Below are positions 1-10,190 of a stretch of 64,000 nt of DNA, one piece after another; the first letter of the stretch is position 1; every line of letters begins with the position of its first letter. The DNA comes from Gemmatimonadota bacterium (lineage in GTDB: Bacteria > Gemmatimonadota > Gemmatimonadetes > Gemmatimonadales > Gemmatimonadaceae). The stretch spans positions 1 to 64,000 of the forward strand of contig JARIFA010000007.1 of the NCBI GenBank assembly GCA_031127075.1, given 5' to 3'. The position numbers and the translations under genes were made by a program. The notes under the pieces were generated by a model. That model did no database searches. It was not told where the DNA came from and saw only the letters and a program-made list of their open reading frames with translations.

Positions 1-1128
1 GTGAAGGAAGGGGACCTCGTGGCCGGCACGCACGGCCGCAGCTTCTGGATCCTCGACGATCTCTCGGCGCTCCGGCAGGTGACGGCCGAGGCGCTCGCGA
101 AGCCGGCGCACCTCTTCGCCCCGCGCGACGCGTATCGCATCGAGTGGGGGGGCGGCTTCGGCGGCGGGATGCGCGGCCCGGGTGCCGGCGCGTCGAACCC
201 CGGCCAGAATCCGCCGACCGGCGTGATCGTGCGCTACCACCTCGCGACGGCGGGGCAGGCGGTGAAGCTCGAGTTCCTCGCACCGGACGGCAGCGTCATC
301 AAGGCGTATGAGGCCGCCGATTCCGCGACGCTCGCGGCGGAGCGCGCCGCCGCGGCGAACGCGCCAGCTGGCGGCCGCTTCGGTGGCGGTGCGGCGCAGC
401 GCCCCGCGAACGCGGCGGGGATGAACAGCTTCGCGTGGGATATGCGGTACCCCGACGCGAGCACCTTCCGCGGGATGATCCTCTGGGCGGGGGGCACGCG
501 CGGTCCCGTCGCGCCGGCCGGGACGTACACGGTGCGGATGACCGTCGCGGGGCAGGCGCCGCAGACGGCGACGTTCAAACTGCTGAACGATCCGCGCTCG
601 GAGGCGACCGACGCCGACCTCGTGGCACAGTTCGACTTCCTGATGAAGGTGCGCGACAAGACCACCGAGGCCAACGACGCCGTGAAGCAGGTCCGCTGGG
701 TGCGCGGCGAGATGCAGGACCGCCTCACCGCCGCGCCGCGGCTCCGTCGGATGGCGACCGATCTCGACTCGGCGATGTCGCGCATCGAGCGGGAGGTCTA
801 CCAGGTGAAGAACCAGAGCGGACAGGATCCGCTCAACTATCCGGTGCGCCTCAACAACCGCATCGCGGGGCTCTCTGGGGTGGCGTCGTCCGGGCCGTAC
901 CGTCCGACGGCGCAGGCGGAGCAGGTACTCACCGAGTTGTCGACCGCGCTCGGCGTGCAGCTCACACGGCTCCAGCGCGTCTTCGACGAGGATCTCAAGA
1001 AGTTCAATGACGAGCTCCGGAAGCTCGGGCTCGAGCCGATCGTGCCGAAGGCGGAGGAGAAGCCGGTCGCGCGGCCGACGGTGACGATGGACGACGACGA
1101 CACGATGGACGAGGTCGTCCCGCGGTGA
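1..1128 (+). CDS. C-terminal part of a BNR/sortilin-like (VPS10-type) secreted repeat protein, 5' truncated by window edge
   Basis: HGRSFWILDDLSALRQVT...PAHLFAPR closely matches the C-terminal part of the full-length paralog at 39962-43108 (EGRSFWILDDLSPLRQMTPE..PAHLFTPR); stop TGA at 1126-1128. Confidence 0.8.
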   Translation: MKEGDLVAGTHGRSFWILDDLSALRQVTAEALAKPAHLFAPRDAYRIEWGGGFGGGMRGPGAGASNPGQNPPTGVIVRYHLATAGQAVKLEFLAPDGSVIKAYEAADSATLAAERAAAANAPAGGRFGGGAAQRPANAAGMNSFAWDMRYPDASTFRGMILWAGGTRGPVAPAGTYTVRMTVAGQAPQTATFKLLNDPRSEATDADLVAQFDFLMKVRDKTTEANDAVKQVRWVRGEMQDRLTAAPRLRRMATDLDSAMSRIEREVYQVKNQSGQDPLNYPVRLNNRIAGLSGVASSGPYRPTAQAEQVLTELSTALGVQLTRLQRVFDEDLKKFNDELRKLGLEPIVPKAEEKPVARPTVTMDDDDTMDEVVPR

Positions 1129-1658
1129 CGGATGCCGAGCCATCGGCCGGGTCGGGGGGCGCGATGAGCGCCCCCCTGCTCGTGCGCGACGCGACACCGG
1201 CCGACTCGTCGGCGGTGCTCGCGATGAACAATGCTGCCACGCCGAACGTGAACGCGCTCGACGAGACCGAGTGGGGCTGGCTCGTCGCGCACGCGACGTA
1301 TTACCGGGTGGCGGCGGACGCGGAGGGGATTGCGGGGTTCATCCTCTGCGTTCCGGCGGGGCTCGACTACTGGAGCCTCAACTACGCTTGGTTCACCGCG
1401 CGGCTCCCCGACTTCCTGTACCTGGACCGCGTGGTGGTGGCGGAGCGCGCGCGGAACCGTGGGGTGGGGACGGCGCTCTACGCCGACCTGCACGCGACCG
1501 TCGCCGGACGGTGGCCCTCCGTCACCCTCGAGGTGAACCTTCGCCCGCCGAACCCCGGCTCGCAGCGCTTTCATGAGCGGCTCGGGTATCGCCCGATGGG
1601 GGTGCGGGAGTCGGAGGATGGGGCGTACGCGGTGCAGATGTACGCGCGCGACGTGTGA
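1125..1658 (+). CDS. GNAT family N-acetyltransferase
   Basis: 177 aa; RVVVAERARNRGVGTALYADLHATV is the acetyl-CoA-binding motif A; GTG start overlaps the previous stop (GTGA). Confidence 0.8.
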   Translation: MTDAEPSAGSGGAMSAPLLVRDATPADSSAVLAMNNAATPNVNALDETEWGWLVAHATYYRVAADAEGIAGFILCVPAGLDYWSLNYAWFTARLPDFLYLDRVVVAERARNRGVGTALYADLHATVAGRWPSVTLEVNLRPPNPGSQRFHERLGYRPMGVRESEDGAYAVQMYARDV

Positions 1659-1664
1659 ACGACC

Positions 1665-1699
1665 GAGGCGATCCGCTCTAGCATGGAGCGGATCGCCTC
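1665..1699. terminator. Probable bidirectional intrinsic terminator between convergent genes
   Basis: Perfect 14-bp inverted repeat GAGGCGATCCGCTC-N7-GAGCGGATCGCCTC between the ends of the GNAT gene (1658) and fabI (1727). Confidence 0.7.
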
Positions 1700-1726
1700 T
1701 CGGTAAGGCGCATCACCCCGCCGGGA

Positions 1727-2641
1727 TCACCCCGCGATCGGCGGCACCGTGCTCGGGTCCACCGCCATCCCCATCGCGTGGATCCCCTTATCGACGTAGA
1801 GCGTGACGCCGGTGACCGCGGAAGCGAGCGGGGAGCAGAGGAAGGCCGTCGCCGTGCCCACCTCGATCGCCTCGAGCCGCTCCTTCAGCGGGGCGTTCCC
1901 CTCGCAGTATTTGACCATATCGTCGATGATCCCGATGGCGCTCGCCGCCCGTGAGGCGTACGGGCCAGCGGAGATCGTATTCACGCGGATGCCGTACTTT
2001 CGGCCTGCCTCGTAGGCGAGGACGCGGGTGTCGCTCTCGAGCGCGGCCTTGGCCGACGACATCCCGCCGCCGTAGCCCGGGATCGCGCGCTCGCTCGCGA
2101 GGTAGGTGAGCGAGGCGACGCTGCCGCCCGCGCGCATCAGCGGCCCGAACTCGCGCAGCATCGACACGAGCGAATACGCGCTCGCGCCGACCGCGGCGAG
2201 ATACCCGGCACGGCTTGTCTCGAGGAGGGGCTTCTTCACCTCGGGGCCGTTCGCGAGGGAGTGCACGAGGATGTCGATCGACCCCTCGCCGAAGTCCTCG
2301 CGCACGCGCGCGGCGAGCCCGGCGATGGAGAAGTCGCCCACGTCCTTGTAACGCTTGCTCTCGCGCACGTCGGCCGGCGCGTCCTCGAGCCGGTCGTAGA
2401 CGGCGTCGAGGGGGTAGATCTTCTCGAAGCTGAGCAGCGAGCCGTCGCTGAGGGTGCGCGACCCGTCGAGCTTCCCGCGCTCGAGGAGGTTCAGGAAGAT
2501 GTTGAGGGCCGGCGGCCAGGTGGCGACGCAGACGGTCGCGCCCGCCTCGATGAGGCACTTGGCGATGGCCCAGCCGAAGCCGTTGTCGTCGGCGACGCCG
2601 GCCACGAGGGCGCGCTTGCCGCGGAGATCGATGGGAAGCAT
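1727..2641 (-). CDS. fabI: Enoyl-[acyl-carrier-protein] reductase (NADH)
   Basis: [43 protein letters not shown] active-site motif; start placed at the internal ATG 2641 (304 aa) because the upstream ORF extension is not protein-like. Confidence 0.88.
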   Translation of the reverse strand: MLPIDLRGKRALVAGVADDNGFGWAIAKCLIEAGATVCVATWPPALNIFLNLLERGKLDGSRTLSDGSLLSFEKIYPLDAVYDRLEDAPADVRESKRYKDVGDFSIAGLAARVREDFGEGSIDILVHSLANGPEVKKPLLETSRAGYLAAVGASAYSLVSMLREFGPLMRAGGSVASLTYLASERAIPGYGGGMSSAKAALESDTRVLAYEAGRKYGIRVNTISAGPYASRAASAIGIIDDMVKYCEGNAPLKERLEAIEVGTATAFLCSPLASAVTGVTLYVDKGIHAMGMAVDPSTVPPIAG

Positions 2642-2717
2642 CCCGTGATATCGCCGGGGCCGGGTGCCCGGGGCAAGGGGGACGTCCGCCCGGACCTGCC
2701 GCCGATGCCGTCCGACG

Positions 2718-3815
2718 CTACACGTGCGCGGCGCGCGCGAGGCGGTCGCGGATCCCATCCCACGCGGGATCCGACGGGACCTGCTCCACCAGCACGGTCG
2801 TGCCGCATGCGTCGTCCACCGCGTGCAGCGCGGCGTAGAGCTCGGCCGCATACGCGAGCGGTGACGCCTCGAGATGGAGGTGGATGTGTAGTTCCGAGGC
2901 GGCGGCGCGTCCGGCTTCGCTCCAGGTGATCGCCGCGAGGGTGTTCTCCATCGCGCTGCCGGGCGTCGTCGCGCGGGTCCCGGCCGCCGACGCATCGAGG
3001 CCGCGGCGTCGGCCGGTCGTCACCGCCTGCGCCATCGCGTCGGCGTCGAGCAGTCGCACCGTCGCCCGTGGCGCGTAATGCCGCGCGATCATTCCCGGCG
3101 CGGCCCGCGGCGCTTCCGCCTCCGTCACCGGCACGGGATCCTGCAACGGTCCCACCACCGCCTCGAGCTCGGCACGCGTGATGGTCCCGGGGCGGAGCAG
3201 CGTCGGCGGCGTCGTCGTGCAGTCCACCACCGTGCTCTCGATCCCGACCGGCGTGCGTCCCCCATCGAGGATCAGCGCCACGCGATCGCCGAGCGACCGC
3301 GCCACCTGCGCCCCCGTGACGGGCGAGAGTGCCGTGAAGCGGTTCGCGCTCGGCGCGGCGATCGGGAGGCCCACCGCGGCGAGCAGCGCGCGTGCCACCG
3401 GATGGGCGGGGATGCGGATCGCCACGGTCTCCCGGCCCGCCGTCACCTCGTCGGGGACGAGGGCACGCTTGGGGAGCACGAGCGTGAGGGGGCCGGGCCA
3501 CCAGTGCGTGGCGAGCTGCTCGGCGACGCCGGGCCACGTCGTCACCAGCGTCCTCGCCGTCGCGACGTCGGGGACGTGCACGATCAGCGGATTAAAGGCG
3601 GGACGCCCCTTGGCCGCGAAGATGCGCCGGACCGCCGCGGCATCGAGTGCGTGCGCGCCGAGTCCGTACACGGTCTCCGTCGGGAAGGCGACGAGCTCAC
3701 CGCGTCGGAGGTGATCGGCTGCCTCGCGCAGCAGCGCCGGATCTGGATGCGTGGGATCGATCGGGCGAAGCACGCCCGGCGCCGTGGCCGGCGGTGTGAC
3801 GGCTTCGTCGGTCAA
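2718..3815 (-). CDS. tsaC: L-threonylcarbamoyladenylate synthase (Sua5/YrdC/TsaC family)
   Basis: [46 protein letters not shown], long C-terminal Sua5 domain; TTG start overlaps upstream TGA (TTGA). Confidence 0.88.
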   Translation of the reverse strand: MTDEAVTPPATAPGVLRPIDPTHPDPALLREAADHLRRGELVAFPTETVYGLGAHALDAAAVRRIFAAKGRPAFNPLIVHVPDVATARTLVTTWPGVAEQLATHWWPGPLTLVLPKRALVPDEVTAGRETVAIRIPAHPVARALLAAVGLPIAAPSANRFTALSPVTGAQVARSLGDRVALILDGGRTPVGIESTVVDCTTTPPTLLRPGTITRAELEAVVGPLQDPVPVTEAEAPRAAPGMIARHYAPRATVRLLDADAMAQAVTTGRRRGLDASAAGTRATTPGSAMENTLAAITWSEAGRAAASELHIHLHLEASPLAYAAELYAALHAVDDACGTTVLVEQVPSDPAWDGIRDRLARAAHV

Positions 3816-5080
3816 CGCGACACGCCGGTCGCGAGACTCGTCCCGGCCGCAGTCGCCACACGCGCGCAGGCGGCGAGCACCGCGCCACCGACGAAGAGTG
3901 CCGTCTCCTCGGGGTCGAATCGTGGCGTGTGGGCGCCCGCGGCGCTCCGGCCCTCGCCGAGGGTGCCGATGCGCAGGAAGCACCCCGGCATCCGCTCGGT
4001 GTAGAAGGCGAAGTCTTCGCCTCCCATGTTCGCCGTCGGCAGCGCCGTCAACGCGGACGCGCCGAGCACCTCGCGCACCGCGGTGCGCGCGCAGGCGGCG
4101 GCGGTCGGGGTGTTCAGCAGCGGCGGCGTCCCTTCGCTCAGCGTGCAGACCGCCCGCACCCCGTGCAGCGCGGCGACCGACTCGGCCACCGCCCGCACGC
4201 CGTCGCAGAGGAGGGTGCGCGCCGCGCGGGTCGTCGCGCGGATGGTGCCGGCCACGCGCGCGCGCTCGGGGATCACATTCGCCGCGCTCCCGGCGTCGGC
4301 GACGGTCACCGAGACGACGCCGGGGAGCCCCGGGTCGAGGCGTCGCGAGACGAGCGTCTGCACTTCCATCACGAAGGCCGCGAGCGCGACGATCGGATCA
4401 CGCGCGTCCTGTGGGCGAGCGCCGTGTCCACCGCGGCCGTGGAAGACGACGTCGAAGGTGTCGGTGCTCGCTGCGATCGCACCGTCGGTCGCGACCACCT
4501 CGCCGACGGGGAAGCGCCAATCGACGTGCCCACCGAAGATCGCGTGGACGCCGTCGAGCACGCCGCTCGCGAGCACGCGCGCGGCGCCCTCGCCCACCTC
4601 CTCCGCCGGTTGCAGCACGAGGCGCACCGTGCCTGCGGCTGGCGCCTTCGCGAGGAGGATGCCGGCGGCGACGGTCCACGCGGCGTGCATGTCGTGCCCG
4701 CAGGCGTGCATCACGCCAGGGTGCACGGAGGCGAAGGGGAGCCCCGTCTCCTCGGCGATGGGGAGCGCGTCGATGTCGCCGCGGAGCGCGATGACCGGTG
4801 CGGCGGGATCGGTGCCGGGGATGGTCGCGACGAGCCCGGTCCCCGCGACCTCGCGGATCTCGGTGATCCCCGCGGCTTCGAGCGCGGCGCGGAGGGTGCG
4901 CTGTGTCGTGTGCTCCTGCCAGGAGAGCTCGGGGGCGGCGTGCAGCGCGCGCCGGAGCGCGAGCACGCGCTCCCGTTCCTCGGGAGTGAATCGTGCCACC
5001 GCGCCGGCCACGCGTGCCGCCCGGGCGGCATCGCCCGTCGGCGCCGCGCCCTCAGGCCCCACGCCTGCGGCGTCGCTCAC
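3812..5080 (-). CDS. M20 family amidohydrolase; candidate N-succinyl/N-acyl-L-amino-acid hydrolase
   Basis: ALRGDIDALPIAEETGLPFASVHPGVMHACGHDMHAAW, LQPAEEVGEGA; GTG start at 5080 overlaps upstream stop (GTGA). Confidence 0.85.
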   Translation of the reverse strand: MSDAAGVGPEGAAPTGDAARAARVAGAVARFTPEERERVLALRRALHAAPELSWQEHTTQRTLRAALEAAGITEIREVAGTGLVATIPGTDPAAPVIALRGDIDALPIAEETGLPFASVHPGVMHACGHDMHAAWTVAAGILLAKAPAAGTVRLVLQPAEEVGEGAARVLASGVLDGVHAIFGGHVDWRFPVGEVVATDGAIAASTDTFDVVFHGRGGHGARPQDARDPIVALAAFVMEVQTLVSRRLDPGLPGVVSVTVADAGSAANVIPERARVAGTIRATTRAARTLLCDGVRAVAESVAALHGVRAVCTLSEGTPPLLNTPTAAACARTAVREVLGASALTALPTANMGGEDFAFYTERMPGCFLRIGTLGEGRSAAGAHTPRFDPEETALFVGGAVLAACARVATAAGTSLATGVSR

Positions 5081-6201
5081 GCGCGCAGCTCCTCCGTGCG
5101 CACCGTCAACGCCTCGATGCGCGCGCGGTCGACCTCGACACCGATGCCCGCCCGGCCGAGCGGCACCCGCACCATCCCGTACGCGTCCATCGTCCACTCG
5201 GGCGTCACCACGTCCTGCGCCCAGTACCGCGCGCTCGGAGAGAGATCGCCGGGGAGCGTGAAGTTCGGGAGGGAGGCGAGCGCGACGTTGTACGCGCGGC
5301 CGATCCCGCTCTCGAGCATCCCGCCGCACCAGACGGGGATCCCCTCCGCCTGGCAGAAGTCGTGGATCGCGAGGGAGGGCCCGAAGCCCCCGACGCGGCC
5401 CGGCTTGATGTTGATGATCCGTCCCGCCTGCAGCGTGACCATATCCTGCGCCCGGTCGAGCGAGATGATCGACTCGTCGAGACAGAGCGGGGTGCGGAGT
5501 CGCCGCTGCAGCGTCGCGTGGCGCACGAGGTCATCATTAGCGAGCGGCTGCTCGATCATCATCAGGTCGAGCCCGTCGAGCCCCGCGAGATGGTCGGCGT
5601 CGGCGAGGGTGTAGGCGTTGTTGGCATCGGCCATCAGGTGCGCGTCGGGACCCACCGCCTCGCGCACCGCGCGCACCCACGCCACGTCCTTCCCGGGGGC
5701 GATCTTGATCTTGACCTTCTGGTAGCCCGCCGCGACCGACTCGCGCGCCTTCTCGATGAGCCGCTCCACCGTCGGCTGGATCCCGAGTGAGATCCCCGTC
5801 GCGATCTGCTCGCGCGTGCCGCCGATGAGCCGCGCGAGCGGGAGTCCCGCCTGTGTCGCGGCGAGCCCCCACATCCCCATCTCGAGCGCCGCCTTCGCCA
5901 TATGGTGGCCGCGGACGTCCTCGTCGAGTCGCGCGAAGACATCGCCCGGCGCGGCGATCGACTGCCCGAGGAGCCGCGGCGCGAGGACGCGCACGATCGT
6001 GGGCCACGCCGTATCGAGCGTCTCCGGGGAGTAGTTCGGGAGGTCATCCACCACGCACTCACTCCACGTGGAGGCTCCATCAGCATCGGTGAGCTCGCAG
6101 AGGAGGATGCGGCGGTCGCGCATCTCCCCGGACGAGATGCGGAACGGCTCCTTGAGCGGGAGTCGGATCTCGCGCAGGACGAGTCGATCGAGTCGCATCA
6201 C
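5077..6201 (-). CDS. Enolase-superfamily OSBS/N-succinylamino acid racemase (MenC type 2 family), probably NSAR
   Basis: KVKIK (KxK), LMADANNAY (metal Asp), MIEQPL (Glu), CLDESI (Asp), INIKPGRVGG (Lys); 374 aa. Flanking GNAT and M20 genes, and mqnB/mqnD in the window, favour NSAR over menaquinone MenC. Confidence 0.85.
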   Translation of the reverse strand: MMRLDRLVLREIRLPLKEPFRISSGEMRDRRILLCELTDADGASTWSECVVDDLPNYSPETLDTAWPTIVRVLAPRLLGQSIAAPGDVFARLDEDVRGHHMAKAALEMGMWGLAATQAGLPLARLIGGTREQIATGISLGIQPTVERLIEKARESVAAGYQKVKIKIAPGKDVAWVRAVREAVGPDAHLMADANNAYTLADADHLAGLDGLDLMMIEQPLANDDLVRHATLQRRLRTPLCLDESIISLDRAQDMVTLQAGRIINIKPGRVGGFGPSLAIHDFCQAEGIPVWCGGMLESGIGRAYNVALASLPNFTLPGDLSPSARYWAQDVVTPEWTMDAYGMVRVPLGRAGIGVEVDRARIEALTVRTEELRA

Positions 6202-6971
6202 GCCTCCGGGCGTACGAGGAGATAGGTGCCGCCGTCGGCGTCACGGACGAAGCCGCGGACCGTGTAGCCGCGGGCGAGGTAGTGCGTGAACGCGCGGCGT
6301 GTGGCGACGCGCCACGCACGCGCCGCGGCGAGGTCGGTCGCGGCGAGCGCGGAGATGTCACGCGGGATGCGGACGCCCACCATCGGTGCATCCACGAGCG
6401 GCCCTTCGGTCGCGTCCGCGGTCACCGCGAGCGGGAGTGCGGTCGGAAGCGCCTCGCACGGCGCGGCGGCGTGCGCGGGATCCACCGCCCACGCCACCAC
6501 GAACCGATCGGTGGGCATGTCGCCCTGCAGCGGGGAGTTGGTCGCGTCGCCGTACATCGCCGGCACGTACTCGTCGGCGCGCGCCCCCATCCGATTCAGG
6601 TTGAGGTGCGCGTTCTTCGCGACGAGCGGGTCGTACGTCCAATAGATGGTCTCGACGCCGAGAGCGGCGCAGCGTGCGCGCTGGTAGGCCTTGAGCGCCT
6701 CGCCGAGGTGCCGGCCCTGCTGTTCGGGCCGTACCGCGAGCATATCGGACCAATGAATGAGCGTGCCGTCCTTCAGTCCCGTGACACCGAAGACGAATCC
6801 CTGCAGCACCCCCGCGTCATCGAAGGCGCCGGCGACGACGCCCCCGGTCTTGAGGGCGACGAGGAGCATCGCGGCAGGGATCTTCTCGGTGAAGCCGCGG
6901 CCCCAGGTGAGCTCCTGGAGTTCGACGCAGGCGGCCCGGTCCGCGTGGGTGGTCAGGTCACGGATGTCCAC
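6198..6971 (-). CDS. GNAT-superfamily acyltransferase (COG3375-like), candidate D-amino-acid N-succinyltransferase
   Basis: LIHWSDMLAVRPEQQGRHLGEALKAYQRARCAALGVETIYWTYDPLVAKNAHLNLNRMG; overlaps the NSAR start by GTGA. Confidence 0.78.
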   Translation of the reverse strand: MDIRDLTTHADRAACVELQELTWGRGFTEKIPAAMLLVALKTGGVVAGAFDDAGVLQGFVFGVTGLKDGTLIHWSDMLAVRPEQQGRHLGEALKAYQRARCAALGVETIYWTYDPLVAKNAHLNLNRMGARADEYVPAMYGDATNSPLQGDMPTDRFVVAWAVDPAHAAAPCEALPTALPLAVTADATEGPLVDAPMVGVRIPRDISALAATDLAAARAWRVATRRAFTHYLARGYTVRGFVRDADGGTYLLVRPEA

Positions 6972-6990
6972 GGCGGGTAAATTACGACGT

Positions 6991-7782
6991 ATGCGATGCG
7001 AACGGGTGGGCCGCTGGTCGGGCGGAATGACGTGTCGACGCGCGCCGTGGCGATGGATCGTCCTCCTCGGTCTCGTGCTGCCGAGCTCGGTCGCCTCGCC
7101 CCTCGGGGCCCAGCCCCTCGACCTCCGCGTCCGTCAGGTCGTCCGCAGTGACGCCTGGCAGGCGAACACCACCCTCGGTGCCCTCAGCGATGCCGGCAAT
7201 ACCTGGGGGGCGCCCGGGGTGATCCTGCTCGGGACGGGCCTCTGGCTCGGCGGTCGCCTGGCCGACGACCCGCGGATGGCGACGATCGGCTTCCGGGCCT
7301 TCGAGGCGATCGGCGTCTCCGGCGTCATCACCGGGACGATCAAGGGCATCGTGGGACGGGCGCGCCCGCGCATCAGTCCGACCGACGCCGGTGACCTCCA
7401 GCTGATGCGCGGTGCCCGCGAGGGGAACGACTACCAATCCTTCCCGTCAGGGCACACCACCGCCGCCTTCGCCTTCGCCGCCGCGGTGACCGCCGAGACG
7501 CGCCGCCTCGCCCCGGACCGCGCACGGACCGTGGCGCTCACGACCTACGGCCTCGCGACCGCCACCGCCTTCGCGCGGATGTACAGCGACGCGCACTGGC
7601 TGACCGATGTGATGGCGGGCGCGGCGGTCGGCATCGCCACCGGGCACGCGGCCTCACGTTGGCACGCAAAACGTCCCGGCCACGCGATCGACCGCATCTT
7701 CCTCGGCGGCGATGTCGCCCCGCTGCTCCGTTCGACGCCCGCCGGCCACACCATCCTCGGCGCGACGATCACGTGGCCGTAG
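6991..7782 (+). CDS. PAP2-family membrane-associated/secreted acid phosphatase
   Basis: GIVGRARPRISP...SFPSGHTTAAFAFAA...ARMYSDAHWLTDVMAGAAVG (three PAP2 signature motifs); hydrophobic N-terminus; ATG 6991. Confidence 0.85.
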   Translation: MRCERVGRWSGGMTCRRAPWRWIVLLGLVLPSSVASPLGAQPLDLRVRQVVRSDAWQANTTLGALSDAGNTWGAPGVILLGTGLWLGGRLADDPRMATIGFRAFEAIGVSGVITGTIKGIVGRARPRISPTDAGDLQLMRGAREGNDYQSFPSGHTTAAFAFAAAVTAETRRLAPDRARTVALTTYGLATATAFARMYSDAHWLTDVMAGAAVGIATGHAASRWHAKRPGHAIDRIFLGGDVAPLLRSTPAGHTILGATITWP

Positions 7783-8315
7783 CCGGTATCTTCGTCGTCA
7801 TCGAGCTCGAGGGGGCGCTCGCCGAGCGGATCCACGGGCAGCAGCGCGCCTTCGATCCGAAGATGGCTCGGCATCTGCCACCGCACATCACGCTCATCGG
7901 GTCGTCGGGTGCCGGTCCAATCCGCGCGGACACGCCGGTCGACGAGCTCCGGGCGCGGATCCTCCCGATCGCGGCGACCACCGCACCTATCACCCTGCAC
8001 TTCGGTGCGCCCGAACGCTTCGTGCAGCGCGAGATCGTCTCGCTTCCGCTCGACCCACACGGGCCGCTCCGCACCCTGCACGAACGCTTGGCGACCTGTG
8101 GGCTCACCTGTGCACCCGCACGATACCCGTTCACGCCGCACTGCACCCTGACGATGTATCCCACACTCACCGCGGAGCGGCTGCGGGCGGTGATGGCGGT
8201 GCGCGAGCCTGAGCCGTTCCTCGTGGGCCGACTGCGAGTCTACCTCACCCGGGAGCCGCAGCCGGCGCGGCACCTGTTCGATGCGCCGCTCGGTGTGGCG
8301 CTGGAGCACGCGTGA
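7773..8315 (+). CDS. 2H phosphoesterase / 2'-5' RNA ligase-like protein
   Basis: Two HxT motifs (PPHITLIG and TPHCTLTMYP); GTG start at 7773. Confidence 0.72.
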   Translation: MAVAGIFVVIELEGALAERIHGQQRAFDPKMARHLPPHITLIGSSGAGPIRADTPVDELRARILPIAATTAPITLHFGAPERFVQREIVSLPLDPHGPLRTLHERLATCGLTCAPARYPFTPHCTLTMYPTLTAERLRAVMAVREPEPFLVGRLRVYLTREPQPARHLFDAPLGVALEHA

Positions 8316-9265
8316 CGTCTCGTCGGATGATGAACGCGCAAGTCGCGTGGGGGCGCGTGCCGCGCCACGTGTTGCTCATCGCAAGTCTCTGGTCCAGCCC
8401 GCTCGTCGCGCAGGGACGACTGCTGCGGGCCTCGGACAACGACACCCTGCCCGCCAAGCCGCCGACGGCCCGCCTCGCCTATGGGCCCGACTCCCTGCAG
8501 TTCGGCGAGCTGCGTCTCCCCGACGGGGCGGGGCCCTTCCCCATCGCGATCGTGATTCACGGGGGGTGTTGGGTCTCGCGGTTCGCGACGCTGCGCAACA
8601 GCGCCGCCGTCAGCGACGCGCTCCGCGACGCGGGGATCGCCACCTGGAACATCGAGTATCGCCGTGCGGACAGCCCGGGCGGTGGGTGGCCGAACACCTT
8701 CCTCGACGCTGCGCGCGCCACCGACCAGCTCCGGGCGATAGCCAGGAGCTATCCGCTCGATCTCTCACGCGTCGTCGCCATCGGACATTCGGCGGGCGGA
8801 CATCTCGCGATGTGGCTCGCCGCCGCGGATCGGGTACCCGCAGGGAGCGCCATCGCGCGCCGCGACCCGTTGCCGCTCGTGGGTGCCGTCGCGCTCGCCG
8901 GTATCGCGGACCTCACGGAGTTCCGCACCTATTCGCGCTTCACCTGTGGCGATGTCGTCGATGGTCTGATGGGTGGGTCGCCGGAGCAGGTGCCCGAGCG
9001 GTACGCGGCGGGCGCGCCGCGCCAGCTCTTTCCGTTGCGCGTCCCGCACGTGCAGATCGTCGGGACGGAGGACCGGGTGCTGCCGGCGGCGGCGCGCGAG
9101 GCGCATCGTGCCGCCGCGACGGCCGCCGGCAGTCCGTTCGCCCTCGTCGTCGTCGAGGGGGCCGGGCACCATGAGCTCCTCTCACCTCGGAGCGCGACCT
9201 GGCCGGCGGTACTGGCCGAGGTGCGACGGCTCCTCACCCCGGCAGTGGCGACTCCCGATCGATGA
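8312..9265 (+). CDS. Secreted alpha/beta hydrolase (esterase/kynurenine-formamidase-like fold)
   Basis: IHGGCWVS (HGG oxyanion), AIGHSAGGHLAMW nucleophile elbow, GAGHHEL; signal peptide-like N-terminus; GTGA overlap with previous gene. Confidence 0.78.
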   Translation: MTSRRMMNAQVAWGRVPRHVLLIASLWSSPLVAQGRLLRASDNDTLPAKPPTARLAYGPDSLQFGELRLPDGAGPFPIAIVIHGGCWVSRFATLRNSAAVSDALRDAGIATWNIEYRRADSPGGGWPNTFLDAARATDQLRAIARSYPLDLSRVVAIGHSAGGHLAMWLAAADRVPAGSAIARRDPLPLVGAVALAGIADLTEFRTYSRFTCGDVVDGLMGGSPEQVPERYAAGAPRQLFPLRVPHVQIVGTEDRVLPAAAREAHRAAATAAGSPFALVVVEGAGHHELLSPRSATWPAVLAEVRRLLTPAVATPDR

Positions 9266-10190
9266 CGCGGAGCGTCGCGAGCCAGTCGCGGAGCGTCCCG
9301 AAGTAGGTCGCGGAGTCGGCGGCGAAGGCGCGGTCGTGCCCACCCGTCAGCGTCGCGAACGTCTTCGGCGCCTCGAACGCCGCGAAGAGCTGCTGCCCCA
9401 TCGTGAAGGGAATCGCGCCGTCGTCCTCCGCGTGCAGGAGCAGTTTCGGCATCGCGATGCTGTCGGCACGGTCGAGGCTCGCGAAGCGTTCGCGTGCGAG
9501 CCAGCGCACGGGGAGCCACGGATAGCGTCCAGCGCCGACGTCTGGAATCGAGGTGAACGCACCCTCGAGAGCGAGTCCCGCCGCACCGACCCGCGCGGCC
9601 AGGTGCGTCGCGACGCCCGAGCCGAGCGAGTGGCCGAAGATCACCACGTGTGACGGATCGACGCCGCGCTCGGTCGTGAGCCAGTCGAAGGTCGCGCGCG
9701 CGTCGCGATACAGCCCTTCTTCTGTGAGGGGCCCGTCGTCGCTCGCGCCGTAGCCGCGATAGTCGACGAGGACGAGCCCGACGCCGAGGGCGCGCATCGG
9801 GTGGATCCACGCCTGCCGGAGCGGGACGGAGATGTTCGCCGCGTTCCCGTGGAGGAAGAGGACCCAGAGCGGGGCGTCCTCGGTGGAGAATGTGTCGGTG
9901 GGCACCGGTGCCCCGGTTGCGCCGAGATCTGGGATCGCCCGCTCGGCCGCGCTCATCGGCGGGATCACCCAGGCGGAGAGCGTCAGTGAGTCCGGGGTGG
10001 GGATCCGCACCGCCTCGACCGGGAGGTCAGCAGCTGCGGCGACCATCGTACGGCCACCGTACTGATCGGGATGGAAAACGAACGACGTCTCGTTCGCCAT
10101 CATATACACCGCCGCACCGAGGTAGCCGCCGATGGCGACGACGAGAGGGACCGCGATGAGCCAGCGCCGCCGTCGCACCGCCGTATTCAC
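9234..10190 (-). CDS. Membrane-anchored alpha/beta hydrolase (Bem46-like)
   Basis: LFLHGNAANIS, LVDYRGYGASDD, IFGHSLGSGVATHLA, GGHDRAF; N-terminal TM; GTGA overlap with upstream thioredoxin-like gene. Confidence 0.82.
   Translation of the reverse strand: MNTAVRRRRWLIAVPLVVAIGGYLGAAVYMMANETSFVFHPDQYGGRTMVAAAADLPVEAVRIPTPDSLTLSAWVIPPMSAAERAIPDLGATGAPVPTDTFSTEDAPLWVLFLHGNAANISVPLRQAWIHPMRALGVGLVLVDYRGYGASDDGPLTEEGLYRDARATFDWLTTERGVDPSHVVIFGHSLGSGVATHLAARVGAAGLALEGAFTSIPDVGAGRYPWLPVRWLARERFASLDRADSIAMPKLLLHAEDDGAIPFTMGQQLFAAFEAPKTFATLTGGHDRAFAADSATYFGTLRDWLATLRVIDRESPLPG

Noticed and set aside
3929-5614. 561-aa plus-strand ORF
   Set aside because: Antisense shadow of the M20 and NSAR genes.
5077-6201. 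menC of the classical menaquinone pathway
   Set aside because: Operon context (GNAT, M20) and mqnB/mqnD in the same window favour NSAR; kept as family-level call only.
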